Shown here: one piece after another, positions 25,919 to 34,623 of the stretch
Numbering within the stretch: the first letter of the stretch is position 1
Layout: each line of letters starts with the position of its first letter
DNA from: a candidate division FCPU426 bacterium
GTDB taxonomy: Bacteria; Oederibacteriota; Muellerivitia; Muellerivitales; Muellerivitaceae
Assembly (NCBI GenBank): GCA_027452205.1
Contig: DAIDGV010000017.1
Coordinates: forward strand, 62,001-126,000
Reading direction: 5' to 3'
DNA length: 64,000 nt
Notes under the pieces: generated by a model
The model's input: only the letters and a program-made list of their open reading frames with translations
Databases searched by the model: none
Told to the model about the DNA's origin: nothing
Position numbers and translations under genes: made by a program

Positions 25919-28310
25919 TGGCGTACCTCGTTTTTAGGTGTTCGACTATTTGGGTTATCTTATCCGATACTTCTTTGTCTGTCAGGGTTTTATCGTCCGC
26001 CCGGAAGCTCAAACGGTAAGCCAGGCTGCGCATTCCGGCGGGCAAGTTCGGGCCCTTATAAAGGTCGAATAGCTCGACCTGCTTCAAGAGGGGTTTCCCT
26101 TGCTCCTCGACGGCGGCCACGATCTGGGCCGCGGTCACGCCCTCGGGTACCACCAAGGCGATATCCCGCCAAGCCTCTGGGAACTTCGGCAAAGCCATAT
26201 AGCTTTGGCGCTTTTTAGGCGTGGCGGCCAAAACGGCCAGTTCTACTTCCAGGGCGAAACAAGGGGCGTTCACGTCGTATTCCTTGAGAACCTTCGGGTT
26301 CAAGGCCCCGCCGGTCAGGATCACCCGACCGGCGGCATTCTTGACGATAAAGCTTTGGGTGGGCACATAGGGGCTGGCGGCCTGGTTGAACTCCCAAGAG
26401 ATGTTCTCAACCCGGCAGGCGGCCAATAGGTCCTCGGCCAGGCCCTTGATATCGTAAAAGTCCGCTTTGCGGGCGGGGTTGGTCCACCCAGCGTGGGGGG
26501 CTTGTCCGGCCAAAACGGCGGTGGCGTGGAAGCGCTCGGCCACTTGGCCATCGGTGCCCAGCGTGAAGACCTTGTTGATTTCATATAAGGCGACGCTTTC
26601 GCGCTGATGGGAAAGGTTCAATTGGGTATTCGCTAAAAGCGAAGGCAAGAGGGTAGGGCGAAGCACTTTTTGGTCGTCGGCGATCGGGTTGTCGACCTCT
26701 TGCGAACGACGGTAGAGGTGGTCGGCAGCCAGCTTGAGTTTGTCGGCGAAGTTCGGAGGCAAGAAGGTGGAATTAACGGCCTCGAAGTAACCCGCTTGGT
26801 GCAGGGTGGAACGGATCTCTTTTTCGCCGGGAATGCCCGAACGGATATCGGACAAAGCGGCCGAGATGCGAGGCGCGACGACAGGGATATTGTCATATCC
26901 GGTCAAACGGGCGATCTCCTCGATCAGGTCGATCTCGCGGCTCAGGTCCAAGCGGTAAGAAGGACATTCCACTTGGTAAGCGGCCCCGGCTTTTTCCACC
27001 TTACAGCCGAGGTTCTTCAAGATCTGTAATTGGATCTCTTCGGAAAGGTTCGTTCCCAAAATGGCGTTGGTGCGGGCGGTGCGGAACTGGACTTGGGCTG
27101 ACTTGAAGGTGGTCGTCTCGACCGAAATGATGTTCTGGGTCATCAGACCCCCGGCAACTTCCACGATCAAAGCGGCGGCGCGGTCCAAAGCGGCTTGGAC
27201 ACCCAGGGGATCGACGCCTCTTTCGAAGCGGTAAGAAGAATCGGTGGCGATGCCCAATTGACGGGCGGTCTTACGCACGGTGCCAGGTTGGAACAAAGCG
27301 GCTTCTAAAAGGATGGTCTGGGTCTTTTCGGTCACTTGGGAATTGGCGCCGCCCATGATGCCAGCCAGGGCCACGGGACGGTCAGCGTCGGCGATAACCA
27401 GCATTTCTTCTTTTAACTCGCGCTCGGTCTTGTCCAACAGAGGGATCTTCTCGCCCTTCTTGGCTTTGCGGACGATGATCTGAGAGCCATGGATCTGTTC
27501 CAGGTCAAAGGCATGCAGGGGTTGTCCTAGTTCATGCAGGACAAAGTTGGTCACATCCACTACGTTATTGATCGATCTTTGACCGATCTTCTCCAAGGAT
27601 TGCACCAGCCATAAAGGGGAAGGGCCAACCTTGATGCCCTCAATGACACGGCAAGTATAGAGTTGGCATAGGTCTTTCGCTTCGATGGAAACCTTCACTT
27701 TAGAAGCGGTAGCGGCTTTGGATTCGGCCAGTTTGATAGCGACGGGTGTCTTGACCGGCAAGTTGAACAGGGCACCCACTTCCCGGGCAACGCCCACATG
27801 GCTCAGCAGGTCCGCGCGATTCGGGGTGATCTCCAACTCGAAAAGGGTATCGGGCAGGCCCATGTAAGAAAGGAAGTCTTGGCCCAGGGGGGCATCGGAA
27901 GGCAGGATCAAGATGCCTTCGGCATCCTCGGCTAGGCCTAGTTCCTTGGCGGAACAGAGCATCCCAAAGGATTCCACGTCCCGGATCTTAGCTTCTTTGA
28001 TTTTAAAGTCGCCCGGCAAGACCGCGCCCACCTTAGCCAGGGGAATCCTTTGGCCTACAGCGATGTTCTTGGCGCCACAAACCACTTGGAAGGTCTCAGA
28101 ACCCGTGGAAACCTTCGTTAAAGAGAGACGGTCCGCTTTGGGGTGCTTTTCAACAGACAAGAGCTCGGCCACGACCACGTTGGTGATGTTCTGGCCAGGG
28201 TGACGGACATTGGCGACCTCAACCCCCGCGTGAATGATGTGGTTGACGACCTCTTCGGCCGGGGCGGTGACCGCCACGTATTTTTTGAGCCAGTTGAACG
28301 AGATGAGCAT
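25905..28310 (-). CDS. pheT: Phenylalanyl-tRNA synthetase beta subunit
   Basis: This is the large editing and tRNA-binding subunit of PheRS (801 aa). MLISFNWLKKYV begins the protein. An EMAP/OB-like domain (VVVAELLSVEKHPKADRLSL) lies at about residues 46-160, B3/B4 editing follows (DVTNFVLHELGQPLHAFDL, GIMGG, RFERGVDP), then the catalytic-like fold. The C-terminal ferredoxin-like anticodon domain (LPKFPEAWRDIALVVP) ends it. pheS, normally just upstream, is absent; a divergent prfB occupies that place. The gene leads a minus-strand operon with the two coiled-coil genes. Confidence 0.96.
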   Translation of the reverse strand: MLISFNWLKKYVAVTAPAEEVVNHIIHAGVEVANVRHPGQNITNVVVAELLSVEKHPKADRLSLTKVSTGSETFQVVCGAKNIAVGQRIPLAKVGAVLPGDFKIKEAKIRDVESFGMLCSAKELGLAEDAEGILILPSDAPLGQDFLSYMGLPDTLFELEITPNRADLLSHVGVAREVGALFNLPVKTPVAIKLAESKAATASKVKVSIEAKDLCQLYTCRVIEGIKVGPSPLWLVQSLEKIGQRSINNVVDVTNFVLHELGQPLHAFDLEQIHGSQIIVRKAKKGEKIPLLDKTERELKEEMLVIADADRPVALAGIMGGANSQVTEKTQTILLEAALFQPGTVRKTARQLGIATDSSYRFERGVDPLGVQAALDRAAALIVEVAGGLMTQNIISVETTTFKSAQVQFRTARTNAILGTNLSEEIQLQILKNLGCKVEKAGAAYQVECPSYRLDLSREIDLIEEIARLTGYDNIPVVAPRISAALSDIRSGIPGEKEIRSTLHQAGYFEAVNSTFLPPNFADKLKLAADHLYRRSQEVDNPIADDQKVLRPTLLPSLLANTQLNLSHQRESVALYEINKVFTLGTDGQVAERFHATAVLAGQAPHAGWTNPARKADFYDIKGLAEDLLAACRVENISWEFNQAASPYVPTQSFIVKNAAGRVILTGGALNPKVLKEYDVNAPCFALEVELAVLAATPKKRQSYMALPKFPEAWRDIALVVPEGVTAAQIVAAVEEQGKPLLKQVELFDLYKGPNLPAGMRSLAYRLSFRADDKTLTDKEVSDKITQIVEHLKTRYAIALR

Positions 28311-28439
28311 GTTCGATTCCGTGAGTTTGGGATGTTTGGGCGGTTATTTTAATGGATTTTCAATGTTTTCAGGTGATTTTTTGGAGCTGAGTTTATATAA
28401 AGTCTGTCTGAATTGTTCGTTTTCTCCAGAAAGGTGGTA

Positions 28440-29540
28440 GTGAAAGTGGCGTTGTTTGAATTGGATATTAAATCCCTGGAGCGTAAGTTCACCGAGGTTC
28501 GGGATCATTTGGATCCCGCTCAAGTAAAGCGTGACATCGAGCGGCTCGAAGCGCAAACCACCCATCCTGATTTCTGGAACGACCCCAAGGCGGCCCAGTC
28601 CGTCACGTCTGAATTGGCGCGTCTGAAAGATACCCAGGCCCTGATCCAAGACTTTGAAAAGCAGTACAACGATCTCTTGGCCTTTAACGAGTTGTTAAAA
28701 GAAGGCCACGACCAGTCTTTGCTGGATGAGATGCAGCAAAGCTCCAAGAAGTTCGACGCGGATTTCCGCAGTTTCGAACTGAAACGCAACTTCACCGGCA
28801 AATACGACTTCAATAACGCCTATGTATCCATTCATCCGGGCGCGGGCGGTACCGAAAGCCAGGATTGGGCTTCCATGCTGCTGCGTATGTACCTGCGCTG
28901 GATGGAAAAGCACGGCTTTGAGGTGGAAACCCTCGACTACCAACCGGCGGATGACGCAGGTATCAAGTCCGTCTCGCTTTTGGTCAAGGGCCCCTATGCC
29001 TATGGCTTCCTAAAGGTGGAAAAGGGCGTGCATCGCTTGGTTCGCATCTCGCCCTTTGACGCCAACAAACGCCGCCATACGTCTTTCTCGTCGGTCGACG
29101 TCATGCCCGAAGTGGATGATGTGGAATTCGACATGCGTTGGGATGATATCCAGTTCGATACCTTCCGTTCGGGCGGTAAGGGCGGTCAGAACGTTAACAA
29201 GGTCGAAACAGCGGTCCGGTTGACCCATATCCCGACCGGCCTCATCGTGGCCTGCCAAACACAGCGTTCTCAGTTGCAGAACAAAGAGCAAGCTTTACGC
29301 ATGCTCAAGGCCAAGCTCTATACCTATTACCAAGACTTGCACGAACAGGAAATGGCTAAGGTGGCCGGGGCCAAGAAGAAGATCGAGTGGGGCAGTCAGA
29401 TCCGCTCTTATGTATTCCAGCCCTATCAGTTGGTCAAGGACCACCGGACGGATACTGAGGTCAATATGATCGATGGCGTGATGGATGGTGATATTGATGT
29501 GTTTATTGAATCGGCGTTGAAGGCCAAATTGGTCGATTAA
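28440..29540 (+). CDS. prfB: Peptide chain release factor 2, no programmed frameshift
   Basis: This factor terminates translation at UGA/UAA (366 aa). The stop-codon-reading motif SPF is in [17 protein letters not shown] and the catalytic GGQ in [33 protein letters not shown] and [12 protein letters not shown] are RF2-type. The frame is continuous through the N-terminus, so there is no internal UGA frameshift site as in E. coli. Start: GTG 28440 just after AAAGG; GTG 28446 is the alternative. Divergent from pheT, with an AT-rich TTTATATAAA element at about 28391-28400 between them. Confidence 0.95.
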   Translation: MKVALFELDIKSLERKFTEVRDHLDPAQVKRDIERLEAQTTHPDFWNDPKAAQSVTSELARLKDTQALIQDFEKQYNDLLAFNELLKEGHDQSLLDEMQQSSKKFDADFRSFELKRNFTGKYDFNNAYVSIHPGAGGTESQDWASMLLRMYLRWMEKHGFEVETLDYQPADDAGIKSVSLLVKGPYAYGFLKVEKGVHRLVRISPFDANKRRHTSFSSVDVMPEVDDVEFDMRWDDIQFDTFRSGGKGGQNVNKVETAVRLTHIPTGLIVACQTQRSQLQNKEQALRMLKAKLYTYYQDLHEQEMAKVAGAKKKIEWGSQIRSYVFQPYQLVKDHRTDTEVNMIDGVMDGDIDVFIESALKAKLVD

Positions 29541-29557
29541 GCCAACGTTGGGGCAGG

Positions 29558-29566
29558 TGCTATACT
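29558..29566 (+). promoter_or_regulatory. Extended -10 promoter candidate before lysS
   Basis: TGC directly followed by TATACT makes an extended -10 element, 29 bases before the lysS start. No -35 box is recognisable at the usual distance. Read-through from prfB is also possible because no terminator intervenes. Confidence 0.4.
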
Positions 29567-29594
29567 GACGGTCATTTTTGAGGAGAAGGTGCTC

Positions 29595-31115
29595 ATGACT
29601 GAATTGAACGAGTTCGTTAAGGTCCGTATCGAAAAGCTCAAGGCTCTCCGTGAAAAGGGTATCAATCCCTATCCCTCGGCGGCCTATGAAGTCACGCACC
29701 ACTCTAAAGACATCAAAGATAAGTACCAAGGCTTAGAAGCGGGCCAGCACGACGAAACCCTCAATGCTTCCGTCGCCGGGCGGTTGATGACCATCCGTGA
29801 CATGGGCAAGAGCGCATTCGCCCATCTACAAGATGCCCAAGGCAAGATCCAGATCTACGTCAAGAAAGACGCGGTGGGTGAAGAAGCCTACGCTATTTTC
29901 AAAATGCTCGACCTGGGCGACATCATTGGCGTGAAGGGCTTCCCCTTCAAGACCAAGACCGGGGAAGTGAGCATTCACGCGACTTCTTTTACGGTCCTCA
30001 GCAAGTCCCTGCATCCCTTGCCGGAAAAGTGGCATGGTTTGACCGATGTGGAAGCCCGTTACCGGAATCGCTATGTCGATCTGATCGTCAACGAAGACGT
30101 CCGCGATACCTTTATGGTTCGCTCCAAAGTGGTCCGCGCTATCCGCCAGTATTTAGATAACAGCAACTTCCTCGAAGTCGAAACCCCCATGATGCACAGC
30201 ATCCCCGGCGGGGCGGCGGCTAAGCCTTTTAAGACCCATCACAACGCTCTGGATATGGACATGTTCTTACGCATCGCTCCGGAACTTTATTTGAAGCGCC
30301 TTTTGGTGGGCGGTTTTGAGCGGGTGTACGAGATCAACCGTAACTTCCGTAATGAAGGCATCAGCATCAAGCACAATCCTGAATTCACCATGCTGGAAGC
30401 CTATCAAGCCTATGGCAATATCGATTCCGTGATGGCTTTGACCGAAAACCTTTTGGCGGAAGCCGCCAAAGCGGCGGGCAAGGGATTGAAGTTCATGGTG
30501 GGCCCTGAAGGCGAGCAAGTGGAGGTGGATTTCACCCCGCCCTTTAAGCGATTGCCCCTGCTGCAAGCCCTGAAGGAATTGGGCGGAATTGACTATGACA
30601 AGGTCGATGTTGAAGAACTGAAGCGCCGCGTGAAGGGCACTCAGGCAGTGGTGAAGCATATCGACAGCTTGTCGAAGGCGGAGTTGGCTTACCTTCTCTT
30701 TGGTGAATTGTGTGAATCCAAGTTGGTCCAACCCACCTTTATTACGGACTTCCCGGTGGAAGTGTCGCCTTTGGCTAAGGCCAAGGCGGACAACCCTTCT
30801 TTGACTGAGCGTTTTGAATTGTTCATCTTGGGCCGCGAATTGGCCAATGGCTTTTCTGAACTGAATGACCCGATCGATCAACGCAAGCGTTTTGAAAAGC
30901 AGGTTGATCTGCGCAAGGCGGGCGATGAAGAGGGGATGTACCTGGATGAGGACTTCATTCTTGCCCTTTCTTATGGCATGCCCCCGGCTGGCGGGGTGGG
31001 TATAGGCATTGACCGTCTTTTGATGTTTTTGACCAATAGCCCGTCCATTCGGGATGTGATCTTGTTCCCGCTGCTTCGTCATCGGGACGACGAAGAAAAA
31101 ATGGTTTTTGAGTAA
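29595..31115 (+). CDS. lysS: Lysyl-tRNA synthetase, class II
   Basis: This enzyme charges tRNA(Lys) (506 aa). The N-terminal OB-fold anticodon domain spans about residues 50-150, with VAGRLMTIRDMGKSAFAHLQ. Class II motifs follow: motif 1 EVETPMMHSIPGGAAAKPF, motif 2 FERVYEINRNFRNEGIS with HNPEFTMLEAYQAY, and motif 3 GVGIGIDRLLM. ATG 29595 lies eight bases after GAGGAG; the in-frame GTG 29589 is less likely. The order lysS, lolC/E, lolD is a known neighbourhood in several diderm groups, interrupted here by about 1 kb. Confidence 0.96.
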   Translation: MTELNEFVKVRIEKLKALREKGINPYPSAAYEVTHHSKDIKDKYQGLEAGQHDETLNASVAGRLMTIRDMGKSAFAHLQDAQGKIQIYVKKDAVGEEAYAIFKMLDLGDIIGVKGFPFKTKTGEVSIHATSFTVLSKSLHPLPEKWHGLTDVEARYRNRYVDLIVNEDVRDTFMVRSKVVRAIRQYLDNSNFLEVETPMMHSIPGGAAAKPFKTHHNALDMDMFLRIAPELYLKRLLVGGFERVYEINRNFRNEGISIKHNPEFTMLEAYQAYGNIDSVMALTENLLAEAAKAAGKGLKFMVGPEGEQVEVDFTPPFKRLPLLQALKELGGIDYDKVDVEELKRRVKGTQAVVKHIDSLSKAELAYLLFGELCESKLVQPTFITDFPVEVSPLAKAKADNPSLTERFELFILGRELANGFSELNDPIDQRKRFEKQVDLRKAGDEEGMYLDEDFILALSYGMPPAGGVGIGIDRLLMFLTNSPSIRDVILFPLLRHRDDEEKMVFE

Positions 31116-31604
31116 ATGAAGAGGTATTGCCTTAATCATGCCGATGTTGTTGCTGTGAACTTTTGCTATGTTTGTCGCGATTCGTTTTGTTCGAATTGTT
31201 TGGTAGAAGGAGAGAAGTACTTTTATTGCACTAAGTCGGCTTGTTCTGCGATGGCAGAGTTGGATCGGAAGGTCGTAACATCAATTTCTTCTTCGAATGT
31301 TCGGCTGTCGAGAGAAGTGAAGAAGAACATATGGTTAATGATTTTTTCTTTGGTTTTTTGTTTTTGGACCTTTTCTTCGATTGTTCAAATTAGGCAACTT
31401 GGCGGAGCCATGGGTTTGGGATTTGTCATCGTAGGACTTCCGGCGTTGCTGTTTTCGGTTTGTTTGATCGGTCAGTGTCGAAATTTCTTTATGAATTTTG
31501 CTAGGCGGACCGTCGATGAGAAGTTTATTTTTTTCTCTAACGCTGCGTTCTTTCTTGGGCTTTTTATTTTTGTTTTTTTTGTTCTACCAAAACTGATTTT
31601 TTAG
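31116..31604 (+). CDS. Zinc-finger (B-box-like) membrane protein, unknown function
   Basis: I do not recognise this 162-aa protein. Residues 5-43 hold a Cys/His cluster (CLNH, CYVC, CSNC, then two more Cys) spaced like a B-box-type zinc finger. Three hydrophobic helices follow at about 70-90, 95-117 and 138-160. The ATG directly follows the lysS stop. The DNA is visibly richer in T and in codons such as TTT and TCG/TCT than its neighbours, which suggests a later arrival. It lies in the insertion between lysS and lolC. Confidence 0.65.
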   Translation: MKRYCLNHADVVAVNFCYVCRDSFCSNCLVEGEKYFYCTKSACSAMAELDRKVVTSISSSNVRLSREVKKNIWLMIFSLVFCFWTFSSIVQIRQLGGAMGLGFVIVGLPALLFSVCLIGQCRNFFMNFARRTVDEKFIFFSNAAFFLGLFIFVFFVLPKLIF

Positions 31605-31612
31605 GTGATTTT

Positions 31613-31756
31613 TTGGCCTCTTATTTTGAAATATTCCATAGCCTTCGTTATCTAGGGCCCAAACTGAAGCGTTTGGCCGTTTCGATGCGGGCTTGGGTCG
31701 CGATCACCGGGACAGCTGTTGGCTTTTTGGTTTTGAATGTGAGCTGCTGGTTATGA
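31613..31756 (+). CDS. 47-aa peptide copied from the LolC N-terminus (intact short ORF or lolC remnant)
   Basis: TTG 31613 opens a 47-codon frame that lines up without gaps with the first 46 residues of the LolC-like permease at 32120. I count 22 identities, including FEIF, LRYL, KR, W and LNV, and ttttgaaatattcc is shared at DNA level. It covers the cytoplasmic helix and the first membrane span only, then stops. The stop overlaps the next ATG (ATGA), as in a translated gene. It is either a retained single-span peptide or a decaying 5' duplicate of lolC. Confidence 0.55.
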   Translation: MASYFEIFHSLRYLGPKLKRLAVSMRAWVAITGTAVGFLVLNVSCWL

Positions 31757-32100
31757 AAACGCAAAAGTTGCTTTATGTGGTTGGGTTCCTTTTCGTGGTC
31801 ATTGGTGCCTATATTGGGATCAAGAATGATATCCCCGCCAGCACGAAAGAAGCAGATCTCGAAAGCAAGTTCAAGGCGGCTTTGCTAGTTGGCACAGATA
31901 TCAAGACCGTCATCTCTTATTTGGATGCGAATAAAGTCGAACACGGCGATTTTGATAAAGATAACCATCAACTGATCGCGATGGTGGGTAATGTCGAGAA
32001 GGGTATGTTCGTCGTAACCGATGTTCAGATCACCTTTCACTTCGACAAGGATGACAAGTTACAGAGCCTGCTTTTGAAAGAGTTGCTGACGGGGCTTTAA
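31753..32100 (+). CDS. Membrane-anchored hypothetical protein in the lysS-lolC insertion
   Basis: This 115-aa product is unrecognised. It has one N-terminal hydrophobic segment (LLYVVGFLFVVIGAYIGI, residues 6-23) and a soluble alpha/beta domain of about 90 residues outside it, probably periplasmic. The ATG at 31753 overlaps the stop of the LolC-like short frame. A longer frame from 31693 exists but would run through that copy out of frame, so I reject it. It sits 19 bases before lolC. Confidence 0.6.
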   Translation: MKTQKLLYVVGFLFVVIGAYIGIKNDIPASTKEADLESKFKAALLVGTDIKTVISYLDANKVEHGDFDKDNHQLIAMVGNVEKGMFVVTDVQITFHFDKDDKLQSLLLKELLTGL

Positions 32101-32119
32101 AAAGTTATGCGGGGTTTTT

Positions 32120-33373
32120 TTGAACTCATCTTTTGAAATATTCCTTGGTCTTCGCTACTTACGCTCAAAGCGTAAGCGTTCAGCTATTTCTGTACTCACT
32201 TGGATCTCCGTTATCGGTGTAGCCATCGGGGTGATGGCCTTGAACGTGGTCCTTTCGGTCATGAACGGATTCGATGAAGACCTCAAATCCAAGATCGTGG
32301 GGCTCAACGCCCATATCATTGTCACCGGCTTTGAAAACAAGACTCTTTCGGATTATCAAAAGGTCCTGGATGGGGTCAGCAAGATGGACGATGTAACCGC
32401 TGCCGGACCTTATACCGAAGGCCAAGCTTTGGCCCGTTCCAAGCAAAAGTCCGTGGGGGTCATGGTCTGGGGCGTGGACCCGGATCATCCTCAAGCGGTT
32501 GCCGACCTCAATAAATACCTGTGGGATGCCAAATCGACCGATCTCAAGTCGCCGAACGTCGCTGGTTCGGGCCGCTCGGAACGTATTTTCCTGGGGGCTG
32601 AGTTGGCCCGCCGCCTGCAAGTGATGGTCGGGGACGACATCATCCTCTTCTTGCCCATCTTGCAACAAACCCCGATGGGCATGATGCCGATGAGCAAAAA
32701 GTTCCAAGTGGTGGGTCTGATGTCCACGGGCATGTATGACTACGACTCTTCCTATACCTTTGTTTCACTGGATAACGGCCAGAAGATATATCAACTCGAT
32801 AAAGACATCACAGGTGTTGCCATCAAGCTGGACAATGTGGATCTGGCGCCGAAGATAGCTGCTGAGATCCGAAAGAAATTCAACGGAGAGTATTTCGTTC
32901 AAGACTGGCTACAAATGAACCGCAACCTTTTTGTGGCCCTTCAGACCGAAAAGTGGGTCATGGGTATCATTCTTTTTCTTATCGTGCTCGTGGCGGCGCT
33001 GAATATCGTGAATCCTTTGACCATGATGGTCATTGATAAAACCAAAGAGATCGGCATTTTGAAAGCCATGGGCGCAACCGATAAAAGCGTGACCTTTATC
33101 TTCATCTTCGAGGGAATGTTCATCGGGGTTCTAGGTATTTTGATCGGCATCCTAGGCGGATTCATCCTTTGCCAGATCATTGCCATGGTTCCCATTCCGA
33201 TGCCCGGCGGGGGAATGGTCTATTACATCGACCGTTTGCCGGTCAAAGTAGACCCTCTCGTCTCTTATCTCATCATCCCGGTCTTGTCCGTTGTGCTTTG
33301 CTTCTTAGCCACCCTTTATCCCGCGCGTCAGGCCGCCAAGTTGGAGCCTGTTGATGCCATTCGGTACAGTTGA
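32120..33373 (+). CDS. LolC/LolE-type lipoprotein-releasing permease
   Basis: This is an inner-membrane ABC permease of the FtsX/MacB fold (417 aa) that extracts outer-membrane lipoproteins for release. Helix 1 is at about residues 22-46 and a large periplasmic domain spans about 47-270. Three helices lie at about 276-300, 325-355 and 385-405, with the coupling segment DKTKEIGILKAMGAT between helices 2 and 3. Only one permease gene is present, so it probably forms a homodimer with LolD. The TTG start at 32120 aligns with the family start. Confidence 0.92.
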   Translation: MNSSFEIFLGLRYLRSKRKRSAISVLTWISVIGVAIGVMALNVVLSVMNGFDEDLKSKIVGLNAHIIVTGFENKTLSDYQKVLDGVSKMDDVTAAGPYTEGQALARSKQKSVGVMVWGVDPDHPQAVADLNKYLWDAKSTDLKSPNVAGSGRSERIFLGAELARRLQVMVGDDIILFLPILQQTPMGMMPMSKKFQVVGLMSTGMYDYDSSYTFVSLDNGQKIYQLDKDITGVAIKLDNVDLAPKIAAEIRKKFNGEYFVQDWLQMNRNLFVALQTEKWVMGIILFLIVLVAALNIVNPLTMMVIDKTKEIGILKAMGATDKSVTFIFIFEGMFIGVLGILIGILGGFILCQIIAMVPIPMPGGGMVYYIDRLPVKVDPLVSYLIIPVLSVVLCFLATLYPARQAAKLEPVDAIRYS

Positions 33374-33379
33374 GGACCT

Positions 33380-34060
33380 ATGGAAATCTTAAGAGTTGAG
33401 GACATCTCCAAAGTTTATTCCCTCGAGGGTGAAGAGGTAAAAGCCCTTCGGGACGTGAATTTTCACCTGGATGCCGGGGATATCACGGTCATTTTGGGCC
33501 CCTCGGGATCGGGTAAAAGCACCCTCTTGAGCCTGTTGGGCGGTCTAAGCAGTCCCTCCAAAGGCGAGGTGTTCTGTAAAGATAAGTCCCTTTATAAGAT
33601 GTCAGGCGAGGAACTGGCCCATTTCCGGAACAGGATTTTTGGGTTCGTTTTCCAGTTCCACCACTTGATGCCAGAACTGACCGCGGTCGAAAATGTCATT
33701 ATGCCGGGTTGGATCGGCGGGCGGGACCTGGAAGCAAGCCGCAAGCGGGCTGAAAAGCTTTTGGCCCATGTGGGCTTGTCGAAACGAATGAACCATAAAC
33801 CGGGCGAGCTTTCGGGCGGGGAACAACAAAGGGTGGCAGTGTGCCGGGCCCTAATGAACGAGCCGGAGATCATCCTGGCGGACGAGCCGACAGGCAACTT
33901 GGACAGCAAGACCGCTGAAGGTATCCATGATGTGCTTTGGGAATTGTGCCAAAAAGAAGGGCGCACGCTGATCGTGGTGACCCATTATGAACCGCTAGCC
34001 AAAAGGGCAGACCATGTGCTGACCCTGGATGCTGGCAACGTGACCAAAAAGCGCAATTAG
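33380..34060 (+). CDS. lolD: Lipoprotein-releasing ABC transporter ATPase
   Basis: This is a cytoplasmic ATPase that drives lipoprotein release with the preceding permease (226 aa). Walker A GPSGSGKST, the Q-loop region FVFQFHHLMPELTAVEN (LolD-type), signature LSGGEQQRVAVCRAL, Walker B IILADEPTGNLDS and switch His in VVTHYE are visible. Its start lies six bases after the permease stop. The next gene, mcsA, follows after eight bases. Confidence 0.94.
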   Translation: MEILRVEDISKVYSLEGEEVKALRDVNFHLDAGDITVILGPSGSGKSTLLSLLGGLSSPSKGEVFCKDKSLYKMSGEELAHFRNRIFGFVFQFHHLMPELTAVENVIMPGWIGGRDLEASRKRAEKLLAHVGLSKRMNHKPGELSGGEQQRVAVCRALMNEPEIILADEPTGNLDSKTAEGIHDVLWELCQKEGRTLIVVTHYEPLAKRADHVLTLDAGNVTKKRN

Positions 34061-34068
34061 AGGTTTTT

Positions 34069-34623
34069 ATGCTTTGTCAAAAATGCCAAGAACGTCCCGC
34101 GACGGTTTTCTTTACCCAAACCATCAATAACGAAACCACGCAGATGCATCTGTGCGAAATTTGCGCGAAAGAGCAGAGCCCGATGTATGGCGGATTGAAT
34201 ATCGCCCAATTCAATCCGCTGGCGGCCCTGACCAACATACTCAATTCGGTCATTTCGATGGAAGGGAATCCGATGAGTCCGGTGGGGCTGGGCCGGGAAG
34301 CCCAAGCCCCTGAGCAACAGCTTCAGTGTCCCCATTGTGGTTATCAACTTGCAGCTTTTCGTCAGACTGGCCGTTTGGGCTGTACTCGCTGTTATGAAGC
34401 TTTTCGTAAAGCTTTAGAGCCGGTGATAACAGGTATCCATGGTCCTGTCCTGCATATCGAGGAAACACCAGTAACTTCTGTGACCGAAAGCTCCAAGCCT
34501 GTTCCTGACGCAAAACCCGAAGTGGAACAGATCCGGGAAAAGATCAAAGAAGCCATCCAAAACGAACGCTATGAAGAAGCGGCCCGTCTGCGCGATGAGA
34601 TCAAAAAGATCGAGGGTAAGTAA
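34069..34623 (+). CDS. mcsA: McsA-like zinc-finger activator of the protein arginine kinase
   Basis: This 184-aa protein has two zinc-finger regions: CQKC with CEIC at residues about 3-31, and CPHC with CTRC at about 86-108. A C-terminal UVR motif (IKEAIQNERYEEAARLRDEI) binds UvrB/ClpC-type partners. In Bacillus, McsA activates the arginine kinase McsB. Its stop overlaps the mcsB start by one base (TAATG), so the two are made together. Confidence 0.9.
   Translation: MLCQKCQERPATVFFTQTINNETTQMHLCEICAKEQSPMYGGLNIAQFNPLAALTNILNSVISMEGNPMSPVGLGREAQAPEQQLQCPHCGYQLAAFRQTGRLGCTRCYEAFRKALEPVITGIHGPVLHIEETPVTSVTESSKPVPDAKPEVEQIREKIKEAIQNERYEEAARLRDEIKKIEGK

Noticed and set aside
28440-28560. Programmed frameshift in prfB
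   Set aside because: The N-terminal frame is continuous; there is no in-frame UGA preceded by a slippery CUU and SD-like element.
28371-31616. A 14-base identity, aggtgattttttgg, near 28371 and 31603
   Set aside because: Two T-rich copies of this length in 64 kb, with no extension on either side, are easily chance.
31693-31752. A longer N-terminus for the 115-aa protein of the lysS-lolC insertion
   Set aside because: It would read the LolC-like copy out of frame; ATG 31753 with the ATGA overlap is the better start.
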